Shown one piece after another: positions 45,370 to 57,768 of a stretch of 64,000 nt of DNA. The notes beneath the pieces are model-generated. The model was not told the origin of the DNA. It did no database searches and saw only the letters and a list, made by a program, of their open reading frames with translations. This DNA comes from Diplolepis rosae (taxonomy: Eukaryota > Arthropoda > Insecta > Hymenoptera > Diplolepididae), in assembly GCA_030998225.1 (NCBI GenBank), contig JAPYXD010000475.1:744001-808000 (forward strand), read 5' to 3'. How positions within the stretch are numbered: position 1 is the stretch's first letter; each line of letters opens with the position of its first letter. The translations under genes and the position numbers were made by a program.

Positions 45370-45559
45370 CTTTGCTTGTGTTAAATGTACAGCCGAGATA
45401 GTGCAGATACACTACCTCGTTACTATACGTACGCCCACTTCGAAAAAGAGTTGGTCGCACTCGCGTTTCACTGTATAAAGCTACCATGCACTGTAGTAAA
45501 CACTCGCTCGCGAGACGAAAAGTAAACACGTCCGACCTAGACGAAGGCTCAGACCGAAC
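45370..45559 (-). promoter_or_regulatory. 5' leader of the I-type LINE
   Basis: On the minus strand the element starts GTTCGGTCTGAGCC at 45559, next to the duplication. This 190-bp GC-richer leader should hold the internal promoter; no TATA box is evident. Confidence 0.6.
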
Positions 45560-45573
45560 TCTAAGATATACTT

Positions 45574-45864
45574 GATTCTCGCTTTATGCGTTATTTTAGA
45601 AGGCAAGAGTGTGGATTCTTCATATTTTTATCGTAATTCCTTATTGAAAACGGCAAAAGTAAGAATATTATATTATTATTTGGTGATACGTGAGTGCTCT
45701 TACGTACGTTATTGTTTGATGCTTGTGGGTAAGTTTATTTTGTGAAACTTAATTTGTGTGCAGATTACAAATTATTCACATTCGCTCAATTTTATCGACT
45801 TTTCATCTTATTAATTCTTTTCAAATAATTCTGTTTTCCTTCGTCGTATAATTTATTGTTCACA
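45574..45864 (+). other. Upstream region of the hAT transposase
   Basis: This AT-rich hAT interior directly precedes the transposase ATG and presumably holds its promoter. A GTAAG-type sequence at 45729 could be a splice donor, but nothing firm is seen. Confidence 0.45.
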
Positions 45865-48048
45865 ATGAGTAATCCGGTTGACCCAAATTCGAGTGTTTTG
45901 AAGGACAGACAGGTTCAAACAAAGGTTGACCACCGTTTGAACTCTGGTTCAAACGAATGTCAACCCGCTAGAAAAGTCATGAAAAATGCAAAAAACTTTC
46001 AGTTGGGATGGTTTGAGGAATTTCCGTCGTGGAGAGAGTGGGTGGTCACATTAGCAGATGAAACAAGATTTCATTGCAAAATTTGCAATAAAACGTTGCT
46101 ATGTGGCAAATCGGAAATTGAAAGGCATGAAGCATCTTTATCACACAGAAAGAAGCAAGAGTTTTCAAATAAATTAGAATGTTATGGAGTAGTAAGTGAA
46201 AATTCTTCTAATGTAACTGCCAATTCTTACAGTGTGGAACCTTGTGTAGCAAGTTCTTCTGCTTCAGAATTCACAAATTCCACGATTCCGGAAAGTGTTA
46301 CTTTCAAACAGAAAGTACAAGAAGCAGAGATTAGGATTAGTACATTTTTCGTAGAGCATAATTTACCATTCGCGATTTCATCAGAATTGATAGGACTTTT
46401 CCAAGATATGGAACCTTCGGTTTTAAAAGACGTTAGATTGAGCCACACTAAAATGGTCCTAGTTGTAAATAACGTCGTATATGCTGCTGAAACTGATCGC
46501 ATGGCAAATATTTTGCGTAAGCAATCATTTTCAGTGTACGAAGACGAAACGACCGACAGGACTCTAGAAAAGTGGCTGTCATTAATGGTTCGATATGTGG
46601 AGCCAACGACATTTTCTGTCAGGGTGGAATTGCTCCAGCTTATTAATGTAAATGCTTCGGATTGTTCTGCCTCTAAAATTTTTGATGCGTTCGAAAAAGC
46701 ATTGTCCGGGCAGAAAATCCCTTTATCTATAATCTGTGCTTTAGCTTGTGATAATGCACAGGTGATGGTCGGCAATAAGTCCTCATTTAAAACAAAATTA
46801 AAGGAAAAATTAAAGGCAATTGTAGCAAAATATGCTTGTGCCACAATCCCAGATGTAGAGGATTTAATCAAAGATTTGCCAGCTTTTCTTAATGCTAGCT
46901 CCAAGCGAACGGCTATTTTTCGATCGATTGTTTTGGAATTAGGAAATGACTATCAAAAAATTCCTAGTCATTCTGAAACTCGCTGGCTTGTCTGCTATCG
47001 ATGCATAGATATTATAATAAAGAATTGGGAAGTTATTCTTCAGTATCTTATGGTCCTCGTATCTGAGAAGGTAGAGAAGGCCAAAGACTTGTTAGGAAAA
47101 ATGCAGAATCCTTTGACACTCGCATATTTCCTATTCTTGAAATTTACTTTGAATAGGTTCAACGTATGCAATGCGAAATTTCAAAGTCGCGAAACAATGG
47201 TTCAGGAACTCCAGCCAAACTCGGCTAAATTCTTCGTATGGATTCTTAGCAGTTATTTGAAAAAGGGTCTTCTTCAACCGAATTTATTCTTTCAAATCAT
47301 TAGAAATGTTAACTTTGCAGATCCTAGTAATCAAAAGCCGCTTCAAGACATTGACGTTGGTAAGGAAACGCGAGAATATTTCCAGCTGCAACTTACAAAC
47401 AAGAAATTGCAAATAGTAGAAGTTGATCTATTTCTTCGTAATTGCTTGAAATTTTATGTCACAGCAAGCGAAGAAATTCGCAATTGACTTCCTTTTGATG
47501 ACATCTTTTTGTCTTGCGTTGCTGTTTTCCGGCCTCAAGTAGCTTTCTATGCTGATCGAAGCGAAACTTTTCCTAGGGTCTGGAAAGTTTGTCAAGATTT
47601 AGGGTCGTTTGATAGAATAGGTGTACAAAAAGAGTGGGATTCTTTACTCAAAATCAGACAGGAACTCAAAGAAAAGTGGTCGAATTTATCTTTTGACGAA
47701 ATGTGGTCTAGTATCGGTGTATCTTCGACGAGTACAGGAGAAAAACTTTTTCCAAATTTGACCTCAGTATTGAATCATGTTCGGAGTCTTCCTCGTTCAA
47801 ATGTTGAGGCGGAGGAAGGTTTCTCCATGCTCACGGACGCGAAAACTCCCAAAAGAAATCGCTTAAGAAACAGGACAGTCAACTCAATTTGTGTTACTCG
47901 ATCAGCCCTAAAGGCGAGAGCTGAAACAGCCAGAACAACGAGCATCACTTCGAAGCATTTGCAATTAATGACCGAAAATCTATATGAGATGGCAGAAAGT
48001 GATAGGGAAAGTGGTTTGTCGCTCTTCGCTCACGAAGGAGAGGATTAA
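45865..48048 (+). pseudogene. hAT transposase with BED-like finger, one nonsense codon
   Basis: I take the ATG at 45865. Near residues 70-95 is a zinc finger of BED/TTF type (HCKICNKT, then ERHEASLSH). The catalytic RNase-H-like domain follows, including YEDETTDRTLEKWLSLMVRY and IICALACDNAQVMVG. A TGA at 47485-47487 interrupts the frame, which then continues unchanged. The C-terminal hAT dimerisation region, SLPRSNVEAEEGFSMLTDAK, is near 47790 and the stop is at 48046-48048. Total length is about 727 codons, normal for hAT. One point mutation explains the break. The enzyme would cut at the CAGTG ends and make 8-bp duplications, as seen around 16592-51380. Confidence 0.88.
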
Positions 48049-48452
48049 TTCTAATGGCCAAGGCATGGCGTTAATCAATTTCAAACCCCTTTCTTACTCA
48101 CAAAATAATGACATTTTATTTCTTATATCAGAGATACGTTCTTTATTCCTTTCTTCGCGTGCCTCGGGTATGGAAATTGTTTAGTTTTAATTATTATTTT
48201 GTGAGTAAGAAAACATACTGAAATTGAGTAATATCACGCTTTGGGCATAAGTGAGAGGCAAGGGGACTCACAATAATCAAGCACCCCAAATCATCCCGAA
48301 TTAATCAAACTTCTTCATTATTTGATTTAAAACAAAACATTTTTGTTCGACGTATACTGGCATTTGATAGAGGCAAGCCTGAAGTACGGGCTACATTTGT
48401 AGCGTTTTTTACCACTTTGCTTCATTTTTTTCCTTTTTTCTTTTTGCTTGAA
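48049..48452 (+). other. hAT internal 3' flank
   Basis: Noncoding sequence between the transposase stop and the right inverted repeat. A T-rich tract is at about 48420-48445. No other feature is seen. Confidence 0.5.
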
Positions 48453-51380
48453 AGTTTTATTTCAGAATATTTGGGATTCTCTAAGAATGAACCAGCTTTT
48501 TTATTTTAATATTTCAAATGTGTTTTCTTTCTTTTATGTTTAAGGCAAAAACTAGATCTAAAAAAAGCAAAAAAACCTATTTCTCTAATTGCGTCCAAGA
48601 TTAGAGCAGAATCTATGCAACCGATTGTTAAAGGTTTTAAAAGTTTTCGCTTTAATTTAAAAAGCAAGTCTTCATAGTATTTTACTAAGTAATGAAAGTA
48701 TGTCTACAATTGTTTTCTTGAATCCTACCCAAAGGTCAAACATGGTGCAAAAATGTCGTAAAATAAGAAAAATGTCTGAGTACTTTGAAGAAGTTTTTCT
48801 AAATCGATATGTATCATATTCCAATAATATTTAGGAATATTTATTAAAATATTCATCTTCTAAATTTGTTTGATTAATGTACAGAGTACACTTTATATTT
48901 GAAATTTGTATACACTCTAAATCTGAATCAGTCAAATTTTCACTGATTGAATCAGTGATTTGCCTTTTCACTGAATCATCAGTGGAAACAATATTTTTCA
49001 CTGTTAAATCAGTTACTTTTCACTGAAGTAATCAGTGAAATTTGACTGATTCACAGTAACCTGTTTTTAGTTATTTAAATCAGTCAAATTTCACTGATTA
49101 CTTCAGTAGATTTTGACTGATTCATATTTGAAATTTGTACAGTTTTTAAAAAAATCCGAAACTTTTTGAATTTAGTAGTTTATTTATAAAATTTGAGAAT
49201 GTTGTAGTTGATATTTCTATATAGAACTTTAAGCATTTATGGACATAAAATTTCATTTAAAGTTTCTTCTATCGGTATTCAAAACTTTCAACAATTTTGC
49301 AAGATCAGTCAAATGCAAAATTTGACAGAGTATTTAATCAAAATATTTACATTTATTTTTTAAATATTTTGAAAATAATTCGACTAAAATAATGATTAAT
49401 AAGATTTTGTAACATTGTGGGAATATTGGAACGCTGCAAGATTAAATTTTGAGTACAATTTTCAATTAATGAATGTTTAAAGAATTGAGTGAAAGCATCA
49501 ATTAAAAAATATTTTTACTTTATAAATTTGATTAAGTGCAGTAATAAGAAAATTTTGACTTTCTATAAAGCATTTCATTTATCTGATTAAAAGTCTGTGC
49601 ATACGTCACTAAAACGTAAGATTAAAAAACTTTAAACTGCTTTTACCATCAATCTATGAATGTGGATTTTAAACCGTAATTTAATGTGTCTTATTTTTTT
49701 TTGATAAAATATTTTTAACATAATTTTTTGCTTAAAGTAGCCGATTTACTCGATTAAAAATTGGTCAACTTGTATATTTCAAAATTCTGTAATAAAAGTA
49801 TTTTCATATTATGTTTTTGTATCCTATGCGTAGAATTTTAATTTTAAAATTGAGATTTCTCACAAAGAAGAAAGATTGTCTTATTAAAGCAGTTTATTCC
49901 CAGAAACTAAAAATCATTTACTTAATGTTTCGATTCCAAACATTAAATATTTATTGACTTTGAAGAAAACAGAAAAAAAATTTTTATGAAGTTTTAAAAT
50001 CTTTTTACAATGTTACGAATTGGGCCAAATTTAGAATTACGAAATCTTTCATTAGAAAAAGAAAAAGTCACTCACATGAAATAAACTTCTGTAAGAATTA
50101 TCAAGATTGAAGAGATGTTAAAATATTTGAAAAATAATGCAATTGTAAAATTGCAATTTATATCAATATTTGACAAATTTTTAGCTTTCTCAATCAAAGC
50201 ATTATCCGGAAAGTTTTAGTTCCTATAAAAAGATGGAATATTTATCAATTTCTTGAATGTTCATACATTAAAAAAATATCGAATTATAGAATTATATGCA
50301 AAGTATTTTCCATTAAGAAGACATAAACATGACATAATTAGTTTTATATCTACATTTTCAGCTTACTTTTTTGTGGCTTAAGCACACATTTTGAATTCGA
50401 AATACAAAAATGCTCTACAGAGTTGAAGTATTTCCTGAATCAATTATTATTGATCCTGAATTCTATTGGAAAATTTGTTGTTTACTGTTCAAATCTTACT
50501 ACGATTTCAGACGGACAGAAAAATTAAGAACTACAAAATATTTCATCCAAAAGATTGCACTCCTCCATAAAATCTTGTCAAATTGTAACAAGATTTGAAC
50601 ACTTCGAACGAACATTTTTATGTAAAATTTAAAGTTGATTGATATTTATATGTTAATATGAAAATACCAATGAACACATATTTTAGCTTTTTAATTTATC
50701 TACTGCTATTAGACAATTTTCCATTTCCGTAGAGATTTTAAGTTTTGGAATGAAAATTTTGTGCTTAGGCTACAAAAATGTGAGATGAAAATATTTCTAA
50801 CATATAACTGAAAATATAAATTATGAATTTGAATTTTATGTTCATTTTATCTTGATAGAAAATATTGTTCTAATTGAAAAATTGTTAAATGTACAAAATT
50901 AGTAAGAAGTATATCAATTTGAATGGAAAATTATATATTGATTCAAATTTTATACATTTATTGTCACTAAATTTCACTGAAAGTTTATTTTTGAAGTTTT
51001 GAAATCCTCATGAAATTTTCCAAGATCATACTGATGTTTATTTCATGCAGACTTTCTTCAAGAAATTGAAGAAAAGTGTTATTTCTTGAACTACATACTT
51101 CGTAAATTCAAATTCGTCGTCTGCTTCGCGCCTCTTTTGCACGTACTCGAGAAAAATACAATTCTTAATTTCGACTCGATAAACGAAAGCGTGAAATCTA
51201 AAAATAACTTGAAAACTCAAGCATTGTAACGAAGTCCGTCTTCGTGCACCTTCGGCTTTACACGAAGCTGGTGACCGCAGCGTGTAGCAGAGCCGACACA
51301 CTGACACGCCACGTTTGCATGTGTTTCTCCCAGATGGGAACGTGGTGGGGGCCGAAAAATCCCACGTTCTGGAGACACTG
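48453..51380 (-). repeat. Right terminal inverted repeat of the hAT element (2928 bp)
   Basis: It is the reverse complement of the left arm and ends in ...GAGACACTG at 51380, followed by TTATAAAC. It lacks the MITE present in the left arm and so preserves the empty site. The ACTGATT cluster is at 48908-49130. Confidence 0.92.
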
Positions 51381-51388
51381 TTATAAAC

Positions 51389-53883
51389 AAAGGTTGATTT
51401 TTTTTTTTTTTTTTTGCGTTCTCAAACAAATTATTTACGCAGATTAAACAAATTTAGTTAAACTAAGAATAACTCAAAGAAAAGGTTTGCAAATTTGTAT
51501 AAAGCATTTTGAAACAATCAAATATTTTTCCAACTAAAGGTATAGTTGTACAAAGTAATAAAAATAATATAATCTAACATTTTTGAGCGCAAAGTGTCTG
51601 GGCGACCGGAACAACTCTACTGTTTCCAATTTTAAAAGTACAGTTTTCTGTTATTAAAAGCGTTGAAGAAATTTTTCAAAAAGAATTTTTTTTTCAAAAT
51701 AGCTATATTTTAAGATTTTCCACTTATTTTCACACTGGGAAACAGTAGGGTTATAGAGAATATTTTCCCTGGTAAAATAGGCCATGATTTATGAAAATTC
51801 AATTATTTTCAAAAAATTGATAAGAAGGTTTAGTAAGGAAAGATTCTATTACAACAAATAATGTTAAAAGTATTATTTTTCGTGATTTTTAAATTTTCTC
51901 CATAAGAAATAATTTTTTCTGTTTCATAGGAAACGACTGATGATATCATTACAAGTCTCAAAATCATAAAAGGACTTTTTTCTTCAGAGACCTATTTCTT
52001 GGCACAACAACTACCTTAATGATAATATGTTAGCCTCATATTTTTCGACAACGATGGGTACATACTTAGGAATAGGTGGAAAATAGGTATAAGTGATATC
52101 AATATTTTTTTACTAAAGTTGCATTCTCAAAAGTTTTTATACTACGATTTAAGCGCGTTTATGAAGGTCAAATGTTAAATATTTTCTTTGAAATGTAGCT
52201 TAAGCTATATTACTCTATATTTTATATGCTAAGTCTAAAAAGTTGAAGAGTATTGAGGAAAATGAAAACAAAAGGCTGAAAATGATTACTAAGATTCTCA
52301 AGCTCATTAAAGTAATGTGTTCTACATAATTAAAATATAATAATGTTCTATTTTGTTCTAATAAAATTTTTTAAAAGAATTTCATGCAAATAAGACGCTT
52401 AATTTACTGAAGAAATTAATATAATTCATTGAAATTTTTATAATTATGGAGATAATGTTAATTTAATATCTTTAGTATTAAATTCAAAGTGAACATAACC
52501 TAAAATTTCAGCGGTGAAAAGTTTTAATATCTTGAGAGTAAAACAATTTCAAGGTTCTTTTTCATTTCAAACACATGTACACAATCAAATGCCTATTATT
52601 TAATAACAAACATATTTTCCAAATTGATAAGTACACATAAATTGATATTTAAAACATAAATTCTCCAAATTCTCTTTATATTCTCTTATATTCTTTAAAT
52701 TCTGTAATATTCTCGTTTATATTCCACCAACTTAAATTCTCGAGAATTTAAGAACTCTACCCAGTCACAGCCTCTCTCTTCTCAGCTGCAAGTTTTTTAT
52801 GGTGCTTGAGTGAAAGCGCAAGAGAAGGCAGTAAAACAGTAAATCTTAAAGGATTACTTTTTACTCCCTTCTGGCGACCAGACATGCTATTTTAAATCTT
52901 TTTACGTGTACGTGACTAACTGGTTCCTATACCTATTTAGCTGGCCATTCCGTTTAATTTTTGCCTATCTAAAATAGAAATGCATATTACCTTTATAAAT
53001 CTCTAGTTCTATCCTAACTTAATTTATTTAAATCCTACCGTCCAGACTTAACCTTTTCTTATCCTTAAAACTAGTATACATAGAAATGATGTATAACTTA
53101 CAGAAAAATCTTGAAACTAATTTACATTTTACAACTTAAAATACTTTCTGAAGCCGAACCAAATGTTTTGCGGCTGCGAAAATACAATTATGAATCTTAT
53201 ATTTAAATCTATTATTTATAACTTATATCTATAGGTAGAAAGTTTTTACAATTCTCCCAAGGTCTTTTATTATGATTTTCAGCTCCTTTCCGTGGGAAAC
53301 TCATTTCTTTAGATGAGACATGAATTTTCTTAATTTAAACATATTTTTATTTATTACGAAATTGATAATCCCGCGAGTTTAGTTCGATAGGTCGATTGCA
53401 TAATCGACTTCGAGCGAGACTCTATAGTCGCTCGTTACATGGCGGAAAAAGTGATTAGCTATATATATCGTTCCCGCACTCTGACGCCCTACACCGCATC
53501 TAGGTTTATAATATCTTTAGTATTACACTGAGAGGAATTTGACATGGCCAGTGCGCTCGTATTGTAGCCAACGCGCCCAACCCGTACATGAAAGGTTAGC
53601 TTGAGAAAAGCGCAGTAGATGCGCAACTTTGCGCGGTGGACGAGCACCTTAGCGTAATAGCAGCGCCCTCTCGTAGTGTCTAACGGTCATTTACTGCCAA
53701 GCGTCTGATTCGTGTCCACACATCGGGCGCCAACGCGCGAAAAAAGCGTAGCCAGTGTGCAAACAGAGAGCGCGCCCGATCAAACCACAGTTTCGTTATT
53801 CTAACGTCCTTTTTAGCGTGCTATACGGACGTTAGTGAAGTGTGGATACTGCCACGGCTAGTGGCGCTAGCTGTGCCAATTCT
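51389..53883. other. Unassigned AT-rich DNA
   Basis: A T run lies at 51399-51416. Patches rich in ATTCTC are at 52665-52745, and a GC-richer part without an ORF is at about 53540-53800. I see no gene or recognisable element. Confidence 0.4.
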
Positions 53884-54212
53884 CTCTCAGTCACGGTCGT
53901 ATAAACAGGTCTGGCATCTCCCGTGATGGGGGATGTTTCCTTATCGTGACGAGTAGTAGTTTCGAAAATGACCGCTCGGGCAGCGCTGCAATCGAGTAGT
54001 TGAAGGAATACCCGTGGTTTACAGACAGCTTTCACATCTGACTACGTTCTGGGTATATCTATATACATACATGCTACGGTGCGGTCATTCTGGCCACTAC
54101 TCGTTACTAGCGCTATCCGTGGCAAAAATATGAAACATTATGACTACAATAAGGGAACATCCCCCACCACGTGAGATGCCAGACCTGTTTATACGACCGT
54201 GCTCTCAGTGTA
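53884..54212. repeat. Inverted repeat, arms about 60 bp
   Basis: Bases about 53884-53945 and 54148-54212 are inverted copies, for example CGTATAAACAGGTCTGGCAT and its complement, with about 200 bp between. No target duplication or ORF was found. It may be a small nonautonomous element or a rearranged repeat. Confidence 0.5.
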
Positions 54213-55185
54213 CGCACGAAGGAATAATAGGAACCGAGAAAAGCATGTCGCGCTATCTGGTGACTGAAACAGACGAACTAATGGAGTAAAGTTTTTGCAG
54301 TAATGCCAGGTAAATAGCATGAATATAATTTGTATATCGAAATAGAACAGTTAAAGAGCATCGATTGGAGTTCAATCGTATTAACAACATCGAGTGTCAA
54401 TATATAAAAATTATAAACAGTAAGTATAACAGTGGAAAATTGTGATTTTACTAAGATAGACTCAGCCCGCTGCATCTTAGCCAGAATGCACGTAATCCGC
54501 GAAACGAAAATGTCACAAGAATTGACCGTGGCCTCTAGGGGCGCTGATTGTTCATGAGGCCTGAATTCATTTTAATGCATGGGAAAAATGCATAAAAATT
54601 AAATTTTTGGGAATAAAAACTACTTGATCATATGTTTTTTTACAACACATTAAACTAGAAAGTTTTAAATATTATTAAAAGCAATTTTTACTGATAAAAA
54701 GGGTAATATGCTTGAAATTTTGGCGCAAATTGTCTTTGTAATTCTGGCTGGAAATTGAAATCAAAGTTCTGTTATCTTCGTTTTAACATTAATATTTACA
54801 TTGTGATTATCAAATAAAAATACAATATTTATTTATATTATCAATATTATTGATAATATATCAGTCTTACATATTATAATAGAAAAATTGGCTATTGAAA
54901 TTCCATCAAATTGAATTATAATACGGGTATTAATTATATCATCTTGATTTTGTTAGAAAAATTAGATTTTATTATAGGACATTTTGTATTTTATATTTTA
55001 AAACTTCTCAGTAATTGAAAAAATTACATTTTTATGAACAAAACTTTCACATAAGGAATGAACGTACATTTGAAAAAGTAACAAATATAAAGAATTTATA
55101 AAATTCCTTTATAAGTATTTGAAAACACTAACAACAAAGATGTTTGTAATAAATAATAATCATATATATTATATATATTATATTT
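54213..55185. other. Unassigned AT-rich DNA
   Basis: No supported ORF, repeat or RNA gene is seen. The right end runs into a 93-bp tandem unit that resumes after the foldback element. Confidence 0.4.
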
Positions 55186-55214
55186 ATGCCAGAAATTTTA
55201 TCATAAATAATACT

Positions 55215-56849
55215 TTAACCCGTTTCCGCCGAAAACGCCACTCGCGGTACATCGGTCTTCGGAAGCTCATAACTAATGCTGTAGGCTTCAATAAAAATTC
55301 AGAGAGACATATTTTTAAAGTTTAAGACCTGCCCCTTCTCATAGCAAACTCAAAATTGCATCAATATATTATTAATTATGAAAAAATGCTGTTTAAACAA
55401 AAAAAAAGCATGATATTTCTGCTCTCTTTTTTTTTTAAACTGAGTTTTCAAGAACTTTCCTGTCAGCAATCAACCTGCAACCTTTCCAATCGGTGGAATA
55501 AATGTCGGAACTTTAAGAATCCATGGTTCAAAGTTCGATTTTAGGCCTTGATATTTTTAAAATGGCGCCCTAACCGCAAAATGTTTTCAAATACATTCAT
55601 GATTTTTTAAATCGAAAACTATGAACTTTCAAAGAGAACACCAAGAGTGAAAAAGTTCTTTAAATTACTCAAAGAATGCACTTAAATTTTTCCAACTGCT
55701 TTCGAGAAATTTTTTTACTTTTTTGTAAAATGGTTAATTTTTTGCAAAATCCAAAAATTGTTCAAAACGCTTCCAAAAAATTATCTTGGATTCTTCTTCG
55801 GCTTTAGTTCGTGAAACATTTTATGCTTTCCAGTTTTCGTTTTAAGTTTATTGCTGTCAAAAAAATTCCATATTTCAAAATACTATTATCAAAATGCTCC
55901 TATCGTCTGTCTGTCGTAAACAAAGTCTACGTTGCTTAACTATCATCATCGTGAAGGTCGACGAATATAGATAGTCTTTTTTCGTCGTTTTCTGTAGATT
56001 TTTTTTCTTTATCACTTGAAAAATGATTAAAAAATTTTTTTTTAGATTAAAAAATATAAAAAAAAATAAAATTACTAAAATCTAAAGAAAAAAACGAAAA
56101 AGACTATCTTTATTCGTCGACCTTCACGATGGTGATAGTTGGGTAACGTAAACTTTGTTTACGGCAGACAGACGATAGGAGCATTTTGATAATAGTATTT
56201 TGAAATTTGGAATTTTTTTTGACAGCAATAAACTTAAAACTGGAAAGGATAAAATTTTTCACGAATTAGCCAAAGAATCCAAGATAATTTTTTGGATGCG
56301 TTTTGAACAATTTTTGGATTTTGCCAGAATTAACCATTTACAAAAAATAAAAAAATTTCTCGAAAGCAGTTGGAAAATTTTAAGTGAATTCTTTGAGTAA
56401 TTTTAAGAACTTTTTCACTCTTGGTGTTCTCTCCGAAAGTTCATAGTTTTCGATTGAGAAAATCATGAATGGATTTGCAAAAATTTTGCGGTTAGGGCGC
56501 CATTTTGAAAATACCAAGGCCTAAAATCGAACTTTGAACCATGGATTCTTAAAGTTCAGACATTTATTTCACCGATTGGAAAGGTTGCAGGTTGATTGCT
56601 GACAGGAAAGTTCTTGAAAACTCAGTTTAAAAAAAAAGAGAGCAGAAATATCATGCTTTTTTTTTGTTTAAACAACATTTTTTCATAATTAATAATATAT
56701 TGATGCAATTTTGAGTTTGCTATGAGAAGGGGCAGGTCTTAAACTTTAAAAATATGTCTCTCTGAATTTTTATTGAAGCCTACAGCATTAGTTATGAGCT
56801 TCCGAAGACCGATGTACCGCGAGTGGCGTTTTCGGCGGAAACGGGTTAA
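55215..56849. mobile_element. piggyBac-like foldback element with TTAA duplications
   Basis: The element, 55219-56845 (1627 bp), starts CCCGTTTCCGCCG and ends with its complement. TTAA lies on both sides (55215-55218, 56846-56849). TTAA duplication and a CCC start are piggyBac hallmarks. Nearly the whole element is a palindrome with arms of about 800 bp around a T/A-rich centre near 56030. There is no transposase. It sits inside a tandem 93-bp unit. Frames in the arms are mirror artefacts. Confidence 0.85.
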
Positions 56850-57035
56850 GTGATATGCAAAGTTCAAAGTATATTAATATTATAAACTTTATAGTAATAC
56901 TTCATATTTATGCCAGAAATTTTATCATAAATAATACTTTAAGTGATATGCAAAGTTCAAAGTATATTAATATTATAAACTTTATAGTAATACTTCATAC
57001 TTATGTCAGAAACTTTATCACTAATAATACGCATT
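56850..57035. repeat. 93-bp tandem repeat
   Basis: Units start at 56850 and 56943, each beginning GTGATATGCAAAGTTC. The end of a further unit lies left of the foldback element at about 55186-55218, so the piggyBac-like element inserted at the TTAA between units. Confidence 0.8.
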
Positions 57036-57768
57036 GCTTTAGAAATTGTGCAATTCTAAAAAATAAAAAACGTTCCTGATTCGCAAAAATAGTGTGTTTT
57101 TTAAGCCTAATTTCCTTTTTTATTAATATAAACACTTTTTTGTTTTGATAATTTAAATTCACAAAATATGCAAGTAACAATTATATCTCCAATTGTTATA
57201 AAACATTTTAAAAAAAGGTTATTTTACAGAAATTTATCATTTTCAGAAAATCAATAATTTCAAAATCAATTCTTTTTTTTGAAGATCGCCCATCCCTATC
57301 TATAATACCTTAAGTTCAGTCAGTCAGCTTTGTTGATTTTTTTAATCAAAGCGTTTTAAATTTATTATAGATTAAATTTTAATAAGTTTAAGGCGCTCAT
57401 GATAAATAAACCACAAAACAATGCACTTTTTCAGAGCATTACGTGTAGCCTGTTTTGCAACCTGCAGCAACAAATTTCCGCATTTTCACTTAAATTTTTA
57501 TATCACCGACTGTTAAAACCATTCCAATTTACCTAAAAAGCACACAAAAGCACCTCAGACACCAATTTTTTACAAAAAACGTTAAATTTCAATGTTCTAT
57601 AATGCTAGTCTGTATAAGGTCGGCCTCATGAACAGCCAGCGCCACGGTGGCCAACGGTCAACATCTGTGACATTTTCAACTCCAGAGATTCCGGGTGCTG
57701 GATATACTCGATCATGTAAGGTTATGTTCGTAATATGTTTACACAACGATAGCAAGGTCGTTAGCTCG
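57036..57768. other. Unassigned AT-rich DNA
   Basis: No recognisable gene or element. The 75-codon frame at 57592-57819 runs into the Tc1-like end and is not supported. Confidence 0.4.

Larger units (their letters stand above)
40124..45573 (-). mobile_element. Full-length I-type LINE, minus strand, 14-bp TSD
   Basis: The element is 40138-45559 and reads right to left. The duplication TCTAAGATATACTT lies at 40124-40137 and 45560-45573. A T run at 40138-40162 is its 3' poly(A) tail. Two intact ORFs and a 190-bp 5' leader are present, so the copy looks complete and possibly still active. It lies inside the hAT interior. RNase H after RT and a zinc-knuckle ORF1 point to the I superfamily (I/LOA-like); the exact clade is open. 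Confidence 0.9.
16584..51388 (+). mobile_element. Long-TIR hAT transposon with nested insertions, TSD TTATAAAC
   Basis: Identical 8-bp direct repeats TTATAAAC lie at 16584-16591 and 51381-51388 and fit the hAT consensus nTnnnnAn. The element proper is 16592-51380 and begins CAGTGTCTC at both ends, also hAT-like. The inverted repeats are about 2929 bp (left, after removing a MITE) and 2928 bp (right). A hAT transposase lies inside on the plus strand. Nested insertions are a MITE (16881-17438), a gypsy element (20455-39957) and an I-type LINE (40138-45559). Subtracting them and their duplications leaves about 9.29 kb. hAT inverted repeats are normally tens of bases. Confidence 0.9.

Noticed and set aside
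46227..46904. 225-codon minus-strand frame
   Set aside because: It is the antisense shadow of the hAT transposase.
55356..56400. Small frames in the piggyBac-like foldback
   Set aside because: They lie in inverted arms without a transposase motif.
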